A stretch of DNA of 64,000 bases from Microbispora amethystogenes (GCF_016863015.1 NZ_BOOB01000004.1:1-64000), one strand, 5' to 3'. Shown: positions 8,643 to 17,029, counted from the first letter of the stretch. Numbers and translations are program-made. Notes: a model not told the origin generated them from the letters alone.

Positions 8643-9601
8643 CGCGTTCCCTCCACAGGTAGGTCGGCCGCGAGGAGCGCGTCCAGTTCCGCGCGGGTGG
8701 GCATGCCCTCGTTGTCTCCCTTGTTGCTGGTCGCGAGCGCCCCCACCGCGCAGGCGCGCCGGAGCCGCCGCTCCTCGTCGAGCCCGTCGAGCAGGCCGCT
8801 GACGAACCCGGCCGCGAACCCGTCGCCCGCCCCGATCGTGTCGACCGTGACGACCCGGAACGGCGGGCAGGTCCACGACCCCTCGGGCGTGAACAGCCTG
8901 GCCCCCGCCGCGCCGAGCTTGACGGCGACTCCGCGCGCTCCGCGTGACAGGTAGTGGTCGGCGATGGCCTCCGGCTCGCGCCGTCCGGTCAGCGCCTCGC
9001 CCTCCGCGACGCCGGGCAGCACCCAGTCGGCCCGCACGGCCAGGTCGTCCACGAGGCGCGTCATCTCGCCGTGGTCCGGCCAGAGGGTGGGACGCAGGTT
9101 CGGATCGAAGGTGACGCTCGCCCCGGCGTCCCGCGCCGCCTCCATCGCCTCGTACGCGAACCGGCGGGCCGTCGCCGACAGCGCGGGCGGGATGCCGGTG
9201 GCGTGCAGGTGCCGGGCCGACGCCACGTAGGCGAGCGTCTCGGGGGACGGCGCGAGCAGCGACCCGGCCGACCCTCGGCGGTAGTACACGTAGCGGGGAT
9301 CCCCGACGAGCACGCGTTGCTTCAACTGGATGCCGGTGACCGCGTGGTCCTCGGCGCGCACGTGCGCGTCGTCGATGCCCTCCTCGCGCAGGCGGGCGCG
9401 GGCGGCGTCCCCGAGCGGGTCGTCGCCCACGCGGCCGACGTAGCCGGTCCGGTGGCCGAGCCGCGCCAGCGCGACCGCGACATTCAGCTCCGATCCCGCG
9501 AGCCGCCGTTCGAACAGCGTGGCCTTCTCCAGCGGTCCCACCTCGGTGGCCACGAAGTTGCCCATGATCTCGCCGTACGTGACGACGTCGGGTGCGCTCA
9601 C
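8639..9601 (-). CDS. PfkB-family sugar kinase (2-keto-3-deoxygluconate kinase-like)
   Basis: The protein has 320 residues and starts at a GTG overlapping the hydantoinase stop (GTGA). VVTYGEIMGNFV at the N-terminus, AGSELNVAVALARLG, and the C-terminal signature DTIGAGDGFAAGFVSGLL with the catalytic Asp and anion hole are all typical of PfkB kinases. The N-terminal motif is closest to KDG or fructokinase-like members. It lies between the hydantoinase and a sugar-phosphate isomerase in an operon with a ribose-type importer, so it probably phosphorylates the sugar part of the imported compound or a derived keto acid. Confidence 0.85.
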   Translation of the reverse strand: MSAPDVVTYGEIMGNFVATEVGPLEKATLFERRLAGSELNVAVALARLGHRTGYVGRVGDDPLGDAARARLREEGIDDAHVRAEDHAVTGIQLKQRVLVGDPRYVYYRRGSAGSLLAPSPETLAYVASARHLHATGIPPALSATARRFAYEAMEAARDAGASVTFDPNLRPTLWPDHGEMTRLVDDLAVRADWVLPGVAEGEALTGRREPEAIADHYLSRGARGVAVKLGAAGARLFTPEGSWTCPPFRVVTVDTIGAGDGFAAGFVSGLLDGLDEERRLRRACAVGALATSNKGDNEGMPTRAELDALLAADLPVEGTR

Positions 9602-10995
9602 GGCCGCCCGCCTGCTTGCCGGGCCATCGGCGCGCGGGCGAGGAACCGTCCGGCGCCCCTCTCCCCCGCGAAGGTCCCGTTCTCGACGACCAGCCGGCCC
9701 CCGGCCACGACGTGCCGGGCGAGCCCGGTGCCGCTCGACCGCTCGTACAGGGAGAAGGTCGCGGGCGAGACGGGCCGCAGGTCGGCGCCGGTCCAGGCGC
9801 GGGCCGGGTCCCACAGGACGAGGTCGGCGTCGGCGCCGACCGCCACGCGGCCCTTGCGCGGGAACAGCCCGAGCGCCCGCGCGGCGCGCTCCGCCGAGAC
9901 CTGGACGAACTGGCACGGGTCGAGCCCGCGAACGTTCACGGCCTCGTTCCACAGCACCGGCGTGCGGGCCTCGATGCCGGGGGCACCCGCCGGGATGTGG
10001 CGGTGGTCGTGCTCCCAGCCCCGCTTCGCGGAGGTGTCGTACGCGCAGTGGTCGGAGCCGACGGAGACGACCGTGCCGTCCGCAATGCCCGACCACAGGT
10101 CGAGCCGGTCGGCCGCGCCGCGGATCGGCGGGGAGATGACGAAGCGCCACGCGTCCTCGCCGGTGAACACGCTCTCGTCGTGCGCCAGGTAGTGCGTGCA
10201 GGTCTCGGCGTGGACGACCGTGCCGGCCTGGCGCGCGAAGCGCACGGCGTCGAGCGCGTCGGAGCCGGAGACGTGGAAGATGTAGACCGGCGTGCCCAGC
10301 CGCCGGGCGTACATCGACACCATGTGGATGGTCTCGGCCTCGGCCAGCCCGGGGCGGCTGTGGGGATAGTCCGCGAGGCCCAGATGGCCGGAGCGGACCT
10401 GGTCGTCCAGCGCGTTGGTGAGGATCTCGTGGTTCTCGGCGTGGAAGCCGGGCAGCCCGCCGTTCGCGGCGATGGCCCGCATCAGCGTCCAGGCGGCTCC
10501 GTCGTCGACCCGCCGGTCCTCGTACGTCGTGTACATCTTGAACGACGTGAAGCCCTCGGCGATGACCTTGCCGATGTCCTCGACGTCCCGGGTGTCGGAC
10601 GCCGTGAGGATCGGGTGGAACCCGAAGTCGATCACCGCGTCGGCGGCGGCCTCCTCGACCCGGGCGCGGCAGCGCGCGGCCAGGCCGCCCTCGGCGGGCG
10701 GGACGAAGTCCATGATCGTGGTCGTCCCGCCGAGCACCGCGGCCCGGGTCGCCGAGTGCCAGTCGTCCACGGTGACGGTGTCGTCGTACGGCCAGGCGAC
10801 GTGGGTGTGGGTGTCGACGCCGCCGGGCATGACGAGCAGCCCGGTCGCGTCGATCTCCCGCTCGGCGGCGGCCGGCGAGCCGGGGGCGAGGAGGGCGGCG
10901 ACCCGCCCTCCGGCCACGCCGACGTCCAGCGCCGCCCGGGCGTCGCCGTTGACGACCTCACCACCGCGGATGAGCAGGTCGAAACCGGGCCTCAT
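9598..10995 (-). CDS. Dihydropyrimidinase/hydantoinase-type cyclic amidohydrolase
   Basis: The protein has 465 residues, normal for the family. All six metal-centre residues can be placed: H63 and H65 (DTHTH), carbamylated K153 (SFKMYTTY), H185 (GFHAEN), H241 (IFHVSG) and D315 (GSDHCAYD). The binuclear site should be active on cyclic amides such as hydantoins, dihydropyrimidines or allantoin. It overlaps RidA upstream and the kinase downstream by four bases each. With an isochorismatase-type amidase and RidA in the operon, ring opening followed by removal of a carbamoyl group is a reasonable inference. Confidence 0.9.
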   Translation of the reverse strand: MRPGFDLLIRGGEVVNGDARAALDVGVAGGRVAALLAPGSPAAAEREIDATGLLVMPGGVDTHTHVAWPYDDTVTVDDWHSATRAAVLGGTTTIMDFVPPAEGGLAARCRARVEEAAADAVIDFGFHPILTASDTRDVEDIGKVIAEGFTSFKMYTTYEDRRVDDGAAWTLMRAIAANGGLPGFHAENHEILTNALDDQVRSGHLGLADYPHSRPGLAEAETIHMVSMYARRLGTPVYIFHVSGSDALDAVRFARQAGTVVHAETCTHYLAHDESVFTGEDAWRFVISPPIRGAADRLDLWSGIADGTVVSVGSDHCAYDTSAKRGWEHDHRHIPAGAPGIEARTPVLWNEAVNVRGLDPCQFVQVSAERAARALGLFPRKGRVAVGADADLVLWDPARAWTGADLRPVSPATFSLYERSSGTGLARHVVAGGRLVVENGTFAGERGAGRFLARAPMARQAGGRP

Positions 10996-11384
10996 GCCAC
11001 TTCCTCGGGCTTGACGGCCAACGCCTCGATCTCGAACAGCAGGTCGCCCGCCAGCACGACGCCGACCGTGCTGCGCGCGGGCAGCGGGTCGGAGAAGTGC
11101 TTCCGGTAGATGGCGTCGAACTCCGGGAAGTCCTGGATCCGGGTGAGGAAGCAGGTCGTCTTCACCACGTGCGACAGGTCGAGACCGGCCGCCGCGAGCA
11201 CGGCCTTGAGGTTGGCGATGGCCGACTCCACCTGCCCGGCCAGCGTGTCCGGCAGTTCGCCGGTCGCCGCGTCGCGGCCGACCTGGCCCGCCGTCACGAC
11301 GAGCCGGCCCGCCACGATGCCCTGGGAGTAGGACGCGCTCGGCGCCGCCGCGGCGTCGGTGATGATCGGGGTGATAGTGGACAC
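10992..11384 (-). CDS. RidA/YjgF family deaminase
   Basis: The protein has 130 residues from the GTG at 11382-11384, which has GGAGGA four bases upstream; an ATG at 11400-11402 would add six residues. YSQG, AGQVGRD and the conserved Arg in LPARSTVGVV identify the RidA trimer fold, in which that Arg binds the carboxylate of imine or enamine substrates. RidA proteins hydrolyse reactive 2-aminoacrylate-type intermediates, and RutC-like members work in pyrimidine catabolism. Its place beside a hydantoinase fits the second role. Confidence 0.88.
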   Translation of the reverse strand: MSTITPIITDAAAAPSASYSQGIVAGRLVVTAGQVGRDAATGELPDTLAGQVESAIANLKAVLAAAGLDLSHVVKTTCFLTRIQDFPEFDAIYRKHFSDPLPARSTVGVVLAGDLLFEIEALAVKPEEVA

Positions 11385-11398
11385 GGGTTCCTCCAGGG

Positions 11399-12241
11399 TC
11401 ATGTGCCGCCGCCGATGACGGGGCTGTGGTTCTTGAGCAACAGTTCGATCGCCAGGCGCGTGGACGGGGCGACCACGGCGCTGGCGTCGGCGATGAGGCG
11501 GTTGATGTGGCGGACCATGGCCGCCTCCGCCGCGTCCGGGTCGCCGGCCCGGATGGCGCGCATGATCTCCTCGTGCTCGTGCACGGAGTGCATGGTCGTG
11601 CCGCGCCCGGCGGTGACCATGTCGAGGACGTGCTCCAGCATGTCGAAGCGGGGATCGAAGATCACCATGGCGACGGCGCGGAGCATCGTGTTCTCCACGG
11701 TCGACGCGAGCGCCTTGTGGAAGTTGGTGGAGACGTCGCGGCGCCGCTCCTCGGTGTGGACGGACCGCTCGTACTCCTCCATGACGAACTGCAGGCGTTC
11801 GACGTCCTCGCCGGAGACCGACGTCGCCGCCTCCCGGACGATCTCGCGTTCCACGCCGCGCCGGGCGACCAGCAGGTCGCGCACGTCCTGCACCGTACGG
11901 ATCTCCAGGGAGCCGATCTGCTGGTGCCAGGTGACCTCGGCCGCGGCCCGCTGCGCGAGCACCCGGCCGGCCTCGGACACGACCCGTCCCCGGCCGTCCA
12001 TCGAACGGGTGAGGCCCTGCTCGTCGAGCCGCCGCAGCAGCCGGTTCACCGTCGACTCGCTCAGCGGCCGGTTGCCGGCCTCGATGCGGCGGCCGAGCTC
12101 CCGCGCGCCGAGCGGTTCCGGCGAGTCCGCGATGGCCCGGAGCAGCTCCAGGGCCCTCGGCTCCAGCGAGGCGTGGACGGAGGCGTGGGGACCGGCCTGC
12201 AGGGGGTCGCCGGCCTCGGGGTTACTGCGCTGTGTAGCCAC
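11399..12241 (-). CDS. FCD-domain transcriptional regulator of the operon
   Basis: The protein has 280 residues; a GTG start lies within the last codons of the SDR gene. Residues 28-100 form a winged helix with PLGARELGRRI and STVNRLLRRLDEQGL, which looks more like an IclR- or NrpR-type domain than the usual GntR head. Residues 110-265 are an all-helical FCD ligand domain (RDLLVARRGVEREI, FHKALAS, HEHEEIMRAIRAGDPDAAEA, MVRHI) whose His residues normally bind a metal for organic acid ligands. It probably binds the GTGTC-N6-GACAC dyads at 16726-16806. Confidence 0.8.
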   Translation of the reverse strand: MATQRSNPEAGDPLQAGPHASVHASLEPRALELLRAIADSPEPLGARELGRRIEAGNRPLSESTVNRLLRRLDEQGLTRSMDGRGRVVSEAGRVLAQRAAAEVTWHQQIGSLEIRTVQDVRDLLVARRGVEREIVREAATSVSGEDVERLQFVMEEYERSVHTEERRRDVSTNFHKALASTVENTMLRAVAMVIFDPRFDMLEHVLDMVTAGRGTTMHSVHEHEEIMRAIRAGDPDAAEAAMVRHINRLIADASAVVAPSTRLAIELLLKNHSPVIGGGT

Positions 12242-12959
12242 CGTCGACCGTCCATGCAGTGCCGGTGACGAAGGCCGCCGCGTCGGACAGCAGGAAGCAG
12301 ATCGTGGCGCTGATCTCCTCCGGCCGGGCGACGCGGCCCAGCGGCACCCGCGAGGCCGCCAGGTCGTATCCCTCCCCGGTCTGCTCGAAGCCCTCGCGCA
12401 GCATCGGGGTGTCGACGGGCCCGGGGCAGACCGCCACGGCGCGGACGCCGCTGTCGCGGGCGTCGACGCTCATCGCGCGGACCAGGTTGATCACGCCCGC
12501 CTTCGCCGCGCAGTAGGCGACGTTCTCGGGATAGCCCACGAGCCCCACCTGCGAGGCGACCGCGACCAGCGCGCCGCCGCCCGCCCGGCGCATCGCGGGC
12601 ACGGCGGCCTTCGCGAGCAGGAAGACCGAGGTCAGGTTGACCCGCAGCACCTCGTTCCAGGTGTCCAGGCTCATGGAGTCGACCGTCCCGGCGCGGGTGA
12701 TCCCCGCGCAGGCGACCGCGCCGTTCACCAGGCCGAAGGCGTCCTCCCCCGCGCGTACGGCGTCCAGCACCTGGCGCTCGTCGGCGGCGTCGGCGACGAC
12801 GGGCAGCACCCCGTCTCCCGCGAGCGCCTTGACCTCCCGCGCCCGGTCCACGGCGACCACCCGCCCGCCGCGTTCCAGGACGTCGCTGACGGTCGCGGCG
12901 CCCAGGCCGGAGGCCGCGCCCGTCACCACCACCACCTTCCCGGCAAGGTCGGCCGTCAT
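12222..12959 (-). CDS. Short-chain dehydrogenase/reductase of the operon
   Basis: The protein has 245 residues. The ATG at 12957-12959 follows GAGGGGATCGAG. TGAASGLG at 13-20 binds NAD(P), Ser136 and Y149-CAA-K153 form the catalytic set, and the C-terminal VTGTAWTVDGGYT is typical of FabG-like sugar or polyol dehydrogenases. It overlaps the regulator gene by 20 bases and follows the substrate-binding protein gene. It probably oxidises or reduces a sugar or hydroxy acid in this pathway. Confidence 0.88.
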   Translation of the reverse strand: MTADLAGKVVVVTGAASGLGAATVSDVLERGGRVVAVDRAREVKALAGDGVLPVVADAADERQVLDAVRAGEDAFGLVNGAVACAGITRAGTVDSMSLDTWNEVLRVNLTSVFLLAKAAVPAMRRAGGGALVAVASQVGLVGYPENVAYCAAKAGVINLVRAMSVDARDSGVRAVAVCPGPVDTPMLREGFEQTGEGYDLAASRVPLGRVARPEEISATICFLLSDAAAFVTGTAWTVDGGYTAQ

Positions 12960-13014
12960 CTCGATCCCCTCGTTGATTTCGCGTTGATGATGTTCGACAG
13001 CGACAGTGCCACGA

Positions 13015-14049
13015 TCAAGAGCAGCTTGTGGGGTAGAGCAGCTTCTTGATCTCCGGCGAGTCGACGTTGTCGGCGGTGACGATCGCGTTCGGCACAACGT
13101 TGTCGAAGGCCGCCCCCTGCGGCACCTCGCCGCGGATGTCCTGCACGAGCCGGGTCAGCGCGTCGTACCCCTGGGTATAGGAGCCCTGCGCGACGAGCGC
13201 GTCGAGCGTCCCGGCGCGCAGCGCGGTGACCAGCGTCGGGCCCGCGTCGTACGCGATCACGGTCATCTTGTCGTTGTCGACCTTGGCGGCCTGGAGGCCG
13301 GAGACGGCGCCCATCGCGCCCGACTCGGAGGTGGCGAAGATCCCGACGATGTCCGGGTTGGCACCCAGCGAGCTCTGCACGATGGTCGCCGCCTTGGTGG
13401 GGTCGTCCTCGTAGTACTGCGTGCCGAGGATCTGCAGGCCCGAGCCGGAGTCCTTGAGCGCCTTGACGAACCCCTCGGCGCGCTCGTTGGTCACCGGCAG
13501 GCCGGGCCGGGTGTCGAGCACCAGCACCTTCCCGCTCTGTCCCTTGGCCCGCTTGAGCAGCTCTTCGGCCGCCAGCGCGCCGCCCGCGTTGTTGTCCCCG
13601 CGGAACTGCGCCTTGGCCACCTTCTCGTTCAGCGTCGCGTCGGTGGTGACGACCGGGATGCCGGCGTTCACCGCGAGCCTGATCGGCGCGACCATCGCGG
13701 CCGGGTCGGCCGGTACGAAGATCATGCCGTCGGGGCGCCGGTTGACCACCCCTTCGAGGACCGGGGTCTGGTCGGCGGCGTTCATGCCCCGCGACGGCCC
13801 GTCGGCCTTCACCGTGATGTCGCCGCCCAGCTTCTTGGCCGCGTCCTGCGCGCCGCACTGCATCGCCGTGTAGAAGGGCAGGCCGTTGTACGTCGTGAGA
13901 AGGGAGATCTGCAGGGGGCCGGACTTCTGCTCGGCGGTGGCGCCGCTGGTGCCGCCCGCCGCGCCGGTGTCACCCGATGAGCCGCAGGCGGCGGAGGTCA
14001 GGGCGATCGCCGTCAGCGCGGCGGCCAGCACACTGGTGCGTACGTTCAT
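13015..14049 (-). CDS. Ribose-type ABC transporter substrate-binding lipoprotein
   Basis: The protein has 344 residues with a lipoprotein signal ending TSAAC (Cys at 22). It is followed by a periplasmic-binding-protein-type-1 fold: ISLLTTYNGLPFYTAMQCGAQ, DGMIFVPADPAAMV, VVTTDATLN, and IAYDAGPTLVTALRAG near the C-terminus. This is the RbsB/XylF group, which binds sugars and related small molecules. It is attached to the outer face of the membrane and feeds the permease at 14156. It is separated from that gene by a 106-base spacer filled with 13-bp repeats. Confidence 0.88.
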   Translation of the reverse strand: MNVRTSVLAAALTAIALTSAACGSSGDTGAAGGTSGATAEQKSGPLQISLLTTYNGLPFYTAMQCGAQDAAKKLGGDITVKADGPSRGMNAADQTPVLEGVVNRRPDGMIFVPADPAAMVAPIRLAVNAGIPVVTTDATLNEKVAKAQFRGDNNAGGALAAEELLKRAKGQSGKVLVLDTRPGLPVTNERAEGFVKALKDSGSGLQILGTQYYEDDPTKAATIVQSSLGANPDIVGIFATSESGAMGAVSGLQAAKVDNDKMTVIAYDAGPTLVTALRAGTLDALVAQGSYTQGYDALTRLVQDIRGEVPQGAAFDNVVPNAIVTADNVDSPEIKKLLYPTSCS

Positions 14050-14087
14050 GGTGGTTCTCCGTGTTTCGGCGCGAATCTCGGCGCGGG

Positions 14088-14153
14088 GTCTCGGCAGGAG
14101 GGATCTCGGCAGGGGATCTCGGCAGGGGATCTCGGCAGGGGATCTCGGTGAGG
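14088..14153. repeat. 13-bp tandem repeats between permease and binding-protein genes
   Basis: GATCTCGGCAGGG occurs three times without change at 14102, 14115 and 14128. A fourth degenerate copy is at 14141 and another upstream at about 14088. The block fills the spacer between the permease stop and the ribosome site of the binding-protein gene. It may form or disrupt RNA structure and so set the ratio of binding protein to permease, or it may be a slippage array without function. Confidence 0.85.
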
Positions 14154-14155
14154 GG

Positions 14156-15181
14156 CTACTTGCCGCGCAACTGGTCGAGCCAGACGGCGATGATCAGGAC
14201 GGCGCCGATGGCGATGTTCTGGTAGAAGGACGAGACGCCGACCATGACGAACCCGGCGAGCAGCATGGTCGGGATGAAGGTGGCGAGGACCGAGCCCAGC
14301 ACCGAGGCGCGCCCGCCGAACAGGCTCGTCCCACCGATGATCACGGCGGACAGCGCCTGCAGCATGGTCGTCTCGTGCCCGGAGATGGCCGTCGTGCCGA
14401 AGCGGGTGATGTCGAGGAATCCGGCGATCCCGGCCATCAGCCCGGAGATGACGAAGACTGCGATCGTGCTGCGCTGGACGTTGACGCCCGCCCGCATGGC
14501 CCCGTCGGAGGAGGAGCCGATGGCGAGGGCGTGCCTGCCCGCGCTGGTCTGCGACAGGACGACCCCGGCCACCAGGGCGACCACCACGGCCAGCACCAGC
14601 GGGAGCGGGATTCCGGCGACGGAGTTGAGCCCGAAGGACGTCTGGACGTCCGGCGGGATCCCGGCGACGTTCGACCCGTTCGTGAGGACCTGCGCGGTGC
14701 CGGTGGCCACGCCCATCGTGCCCAGCGTGACGACGAAGGAGTTGACCTTCAGTTTTGTCACCAGGAGCCCGTTGACCAGCCCCGCGATCCCTCCCACGAC
14801 GACCGCGGCGAGCGCCGCGACGGCGATGGCGGGCCCGGCGCTCGGGAAGGCCCCCGACGCCGACGGAGGTCCGGCGATGTCCACGGCCACGGTGCCCGCC
14901 ACCACCGACGACAGCACGAGCGTGGCGCCGACGCTGAGGTCGATGTGCCCGGCGCCGAGGACGAAAGTCAGGCCGACGGCCAGCAGGACGAGCCCGGCGC
15001 TGTTGCGCCCGACCGCCTGCAGGTTGGTGGCGTCCAGGAAGCGCCCCTCGGGCGAGATGATCGTGAAGACCACGACCAGCGCGACCAGTGCGACCACGAT
15101 GTAGGCGGGGGTGGACCGTATCAGCGCGCCGGCGCGGGCGCGGTTCGACGGGGCCCGGAGTGTCGGTTGCGTCGCGGTCAT
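14156..15181 (-). CDS. Ribose-type ABC transporter permease
   Basis: The protein has 341 residues and about ten hydrophobic segments. AVGLTFVLGAGHIDLSVGAT near 95-115 is the signature of RbsC-type permeases (BPD_transp_2), as are VLTNGSNV and a C-terminal ISALSAVIIGGTSLFGG-like motif. It sits in the cytoplasmic membrane and pairs with the ATPase whose stop it overlaps (ATGA). GAGGAGAG upstream supports the start. Confidence 0.9.
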   Translation of the reverse strand: MTATQPTLRAPSNRARAGALIRSTPAYIVVALVALVVVFTIISPEGRFLDATNLQAVGRNSAGLVLLAVGLTFVLGAGHIDLSVGATLVLSSVVAGTVAVDIAGPPSASGAFPSAGPAIAVAALAAVVVGGIAGLVNGLLVTKLKVNSFVVTLGTMGVATGTAQVLTNGSNVAGIPPDVQTSFGLNSVAGIPLPLVLAVVVALVAGVVLSQTSAGRHALAIGSSSDGAMRAGVNVQRSTIAVFVISGLMAGIAGFLDITRFGTTAISGHETTMLQALSAVIIGGTSLFGGRASVLGSVLATFIPTMLLAGFVMVGVSSFYQNIAIGAVLIIAVWLDQLRGK

Positions 15182-15966
15182 GCCGGCAGGCTCTCCTCAC
15201 GTGGGTCGTTCTGCTCGCCGAGCATCAGCGCGACGATCTGGCCGATCTTCAGATCCCGTGCGGGAACGTCGGCCACCACCCGGCCCAGCCGCATGACCAC
15301 GATCCGGTCCGCGACCTCCAGCACCCTCGGCAGGTCGTGCGAGATGAGGACCACCCCGAGACCGCGGTCGCGGGTCGCCCGGATGGTCTCGATCACCATC
15401 TGCGACTGCCGGGCGCCGAGCGCCGCCGTCGGCTCGTCCATGATCACCAGACGCCCCGCGCGGGAGACGGCGCGGGCGACCGCGACAACCTGGCGCTGCC
15501 CTCCGGACAGGTCGCCGACGGGCAGGGTCACGTCCTGGAGGGTCGTGATGCCGAGACTGTCCATGAGCTCCCAGGCGCGCTCGCGCATCGCCTTCTTGTC
15601 CAGGAGGCCGAGCCGGCCCAGCAGCCCGGGACGGCGCAGCTCGCAGGAGAGGAACAGGTTCTCGGCCACCGACAGGTCGGGGGCCATCGCCAGGCCCTGG
15701 TAGACCGTGGCGATGCCGTGCTCCATCGCGGCCTTGATCGACCCGAGCGGCATCGGACGGTCGTCCACCCTGACCTCGCCGGCGTCCGGCAGGTGGGTGC
15801 CGGAGATGCAGGAGATCAGCGTGCTCTTGCCGGCGCCGTTGTCGCCGACGAGCGCGACCACCTCCCCGGCGTGGACGGTGAGCTCACCGTGCCGCAGCGC
15901 CTGCACGTGGCCGAAGGACTTGGCGAGGCCGGTGGCCCGCAGCACCGGAGGTTGCCGGTCGGTCAT
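15178..15966 (-). CDS. Ribose-type ABC transporter ATPase, single domain
   Basis: The protein has 262 residues. Walker A GDNGAGKST, signature LSGGQRQ, Walker B LVIMDEPTAALG and the switch His in VVLISHDL are all present. RbsA normally has two fused ATPase domains; this is the single-domain version, like FrcA, and would act as a homodimer. The gene starts three bases after the isochorismatase-family stop and has GGAGGAA as ribosome site. Confidence 0.9.
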   Translation of the reverse strand: MTDRQPPVLRATGLAKSFGHVQALRHGELTVHAGEVVALVGDNGAGKSTLISCISGTHLPDAGEVRVDDRPMPLGSIKAAMEHGIATVYQGLAMAPDLSVAENLFLSCELRRPGLLGRLGLLDKKAMRERAWELMDSLGITTLQDVTLPVGDLSGGQRQVVAVARAVSRAGRLVIMDEPTAALGARQSQMVIETIRATRDRGLGVVLISHDLPRVLEVADRIVVMRLGRVVADVPARDLKIGQIVALMLGEQNDPREESLPA

Positions 15967-15969
15967 CGG

Positions 15970-16665
15970 TCATTCCTCCGCGGCGCGGGGATGGGTCTGG
16001 GGCAGCGCTCGCAGGTGGTCGAGCACCTCGGCCTCGGGCAGCACGTCGCCGTAGCGGGCGTCGATGTCGAAGAGGTTGGCGGCGTGCGCGGAGGGGCTCC
16101 GGTCGCCGACCGCCTCACGCGGGACGATGACGTGGAATCCCCGGTTGAACGCGCTCTCGGCGGTCGCCCGGATGCAGCCGCTGGTGCTGCACCCCACCAC
16201 GATCACCGTGTCGGCCTTGGCGGAGATCAGCATCGCGTCCACGTACGTGCCGAAGAACGCCGAGGCGCGCGGCTTGACGACGAGCGGCTCCTCGGGACGG
16301 CGGCCCATCTCCGGCCGGAGCGCGACCCGCTCGGTGCCGTGCAGCATCAGTTCGCTGTGCGGCGTCTTGCGGCGGACCACCTCGCCGATCTCGGCCAGGC
16401 TCGGGTCCCACGCCATGGTGGTGAAGATGATCGGCAGGCCCGCGCGGCGGCCCTCCTCCAGGATGCGGACGATGCTGTCGGACACCGCCGACAGGTCCGA
16501 GCCGATCCGCTCTCCCGGATCGGCCCAGGCCCCGGCCATGTCGATCACGAGGATCGCCGGCCGCTCGCCCCATCCGACGCGCCCGGCGAAGCCGGCGGCC
16601 TCGTAGAAGGCGCGCAGGTCCGCGTTCTCCAGGCTGTGCGCGTACGTCTCGTTGACAGTGGTCAC
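15970..16665 (-). CDS. Isochorismatase-family amidohydrolase (N-carbamoylsarcosine amidase-like)
   Basis: The protein has 231 residues from the GTG at 16663-16665, preceded by GAGGAGG. The catalytic triad can be placed at D42 (LVIDMAGAW), K131 (VVKPRASAF) and C164 (GCSTSGCIRATAE). The STSGC(I/V)RAT motif is that of N-carbamoylsarcosine amidase rather than of isochorismatase. These enzymes release ammonia and CO2 from N-carbamoyl compounds or hydrolyse other small amides. As first gene of an operon containing a hydantoinase, it is a natural second step after ring opening. Confidence 0.87.
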   Translation of the reverse strand: MTTVNETYAHSLENADLRAFYEAAGFAGRVGWGERPAILVIDMAGAWADPGERIGSDLSAVSDSIVRILEEGRRAGLPIIFTTMAWDPSLAEIGEVVRRKTPHSELMLHGTERVALRPEMGRRPEEPLVVKPRASAFFGTYVDAMLISAKADTVIVVGCSTSGCIRATAESAFNRGFHVIVPREAVGDRSPSAHAANLFDIDARYGDVLPEAEVLDHLRALPQTHPRAAEE

Positions 16666-16725
16666 TCGAACCTCCTCGCGGGCGGCTCTCGCCCGTGGGC
16701 CCCGACCCTGCCACCCGCGTGAAGC

Positions 16726-16745
16726 GTGTGTCAATACCGACACAC
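16726..16745. promoter_or_regulatory. Operator-like dyad 1, overlapping a minus-strand -35
   Basis: GTGTGTC and GACACAC form a perfect dyad around AATACC. On the minus strand it contains TTGACA, followed 18 bases later by CAGGGT, a possible promoter for the amidase/ABC operon that starts at 16665. A repressor bound here would block the -35. Its core GTGTC-N6-GACAC recurs at 16790. Confidence 0.75.
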
Positions 16746-16788
16746 CAAATGACCTGTTCTGCGGTTTCATGGTCAGGAAGATGATTCA

Positions 16789-16806
16789 TGTGTCACAGTT
16801 GACACA
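16789..16806. promoter_or_regulatory. Operator-like dyad 2, same core and spacing
   Basis: TGTGTCA and TGACACA flank CAGT. The core is again GTGTC-N6-GACAC, and its centre is 62 bp (about six helical turns) from dyad 1. Both sites would face the same side of the helix, fitting one dimeric regulator, most likely the FCD protein encoded in the operon. Confidence 0.75.
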
Positions 16807-16932
16807 CTGGCGTTGTGAGGGGCAGGATCGGCGACGGACGTCCCGCCGACCCGTGGAGGGGATGTGAAGGCGCCCTTTCCGCTTGCCCTCCGCCCGCTTG
16901 CTCTTCGACCGCTCGAACGCCGAAAACGCCGG

Positions 16933-16964
16933 GGGGCCCGCTCCTCGTCCATGGAGCGGGCCCC
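16933..16964. terminator. Bidirectional terminator-like hairpin
   Basis: GGGGCCCGCTCC and GGAGCGGGCCCC form a perfect 12-bp stem with an 8-base loop. It lies in the 405-base gene-free stretch 16666-17070, which otherwise holds the two dyads and the start of a 13-bp repeat array. It would stop minus-strand transcripts from the 22.9-17.1 kb operon before they enter the amidase/ABC operon. Confidence 0.65.
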
Positions 16965-17029
16965 GGATGCGCCGTATGCGAACTCGGCACCGGCCGCCGT
17001 GTTCCGTTCGGCGGTCCGGCCCCAGGTCC

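Noticed and set aside
12956-13858. Arg-rich minus-strand frame over the binding-protein gene
   Set aside because: It is a shadow of the lipoprotein at 13015-14049 without conserved motifs.
16799-16828. Plus-strand TTGACA with CAGGAT 18 bases on as a promoter
   Set aside because: No plus-strand gene follows; the motif is explained by the GTGTC-N6-GACAC dyad.
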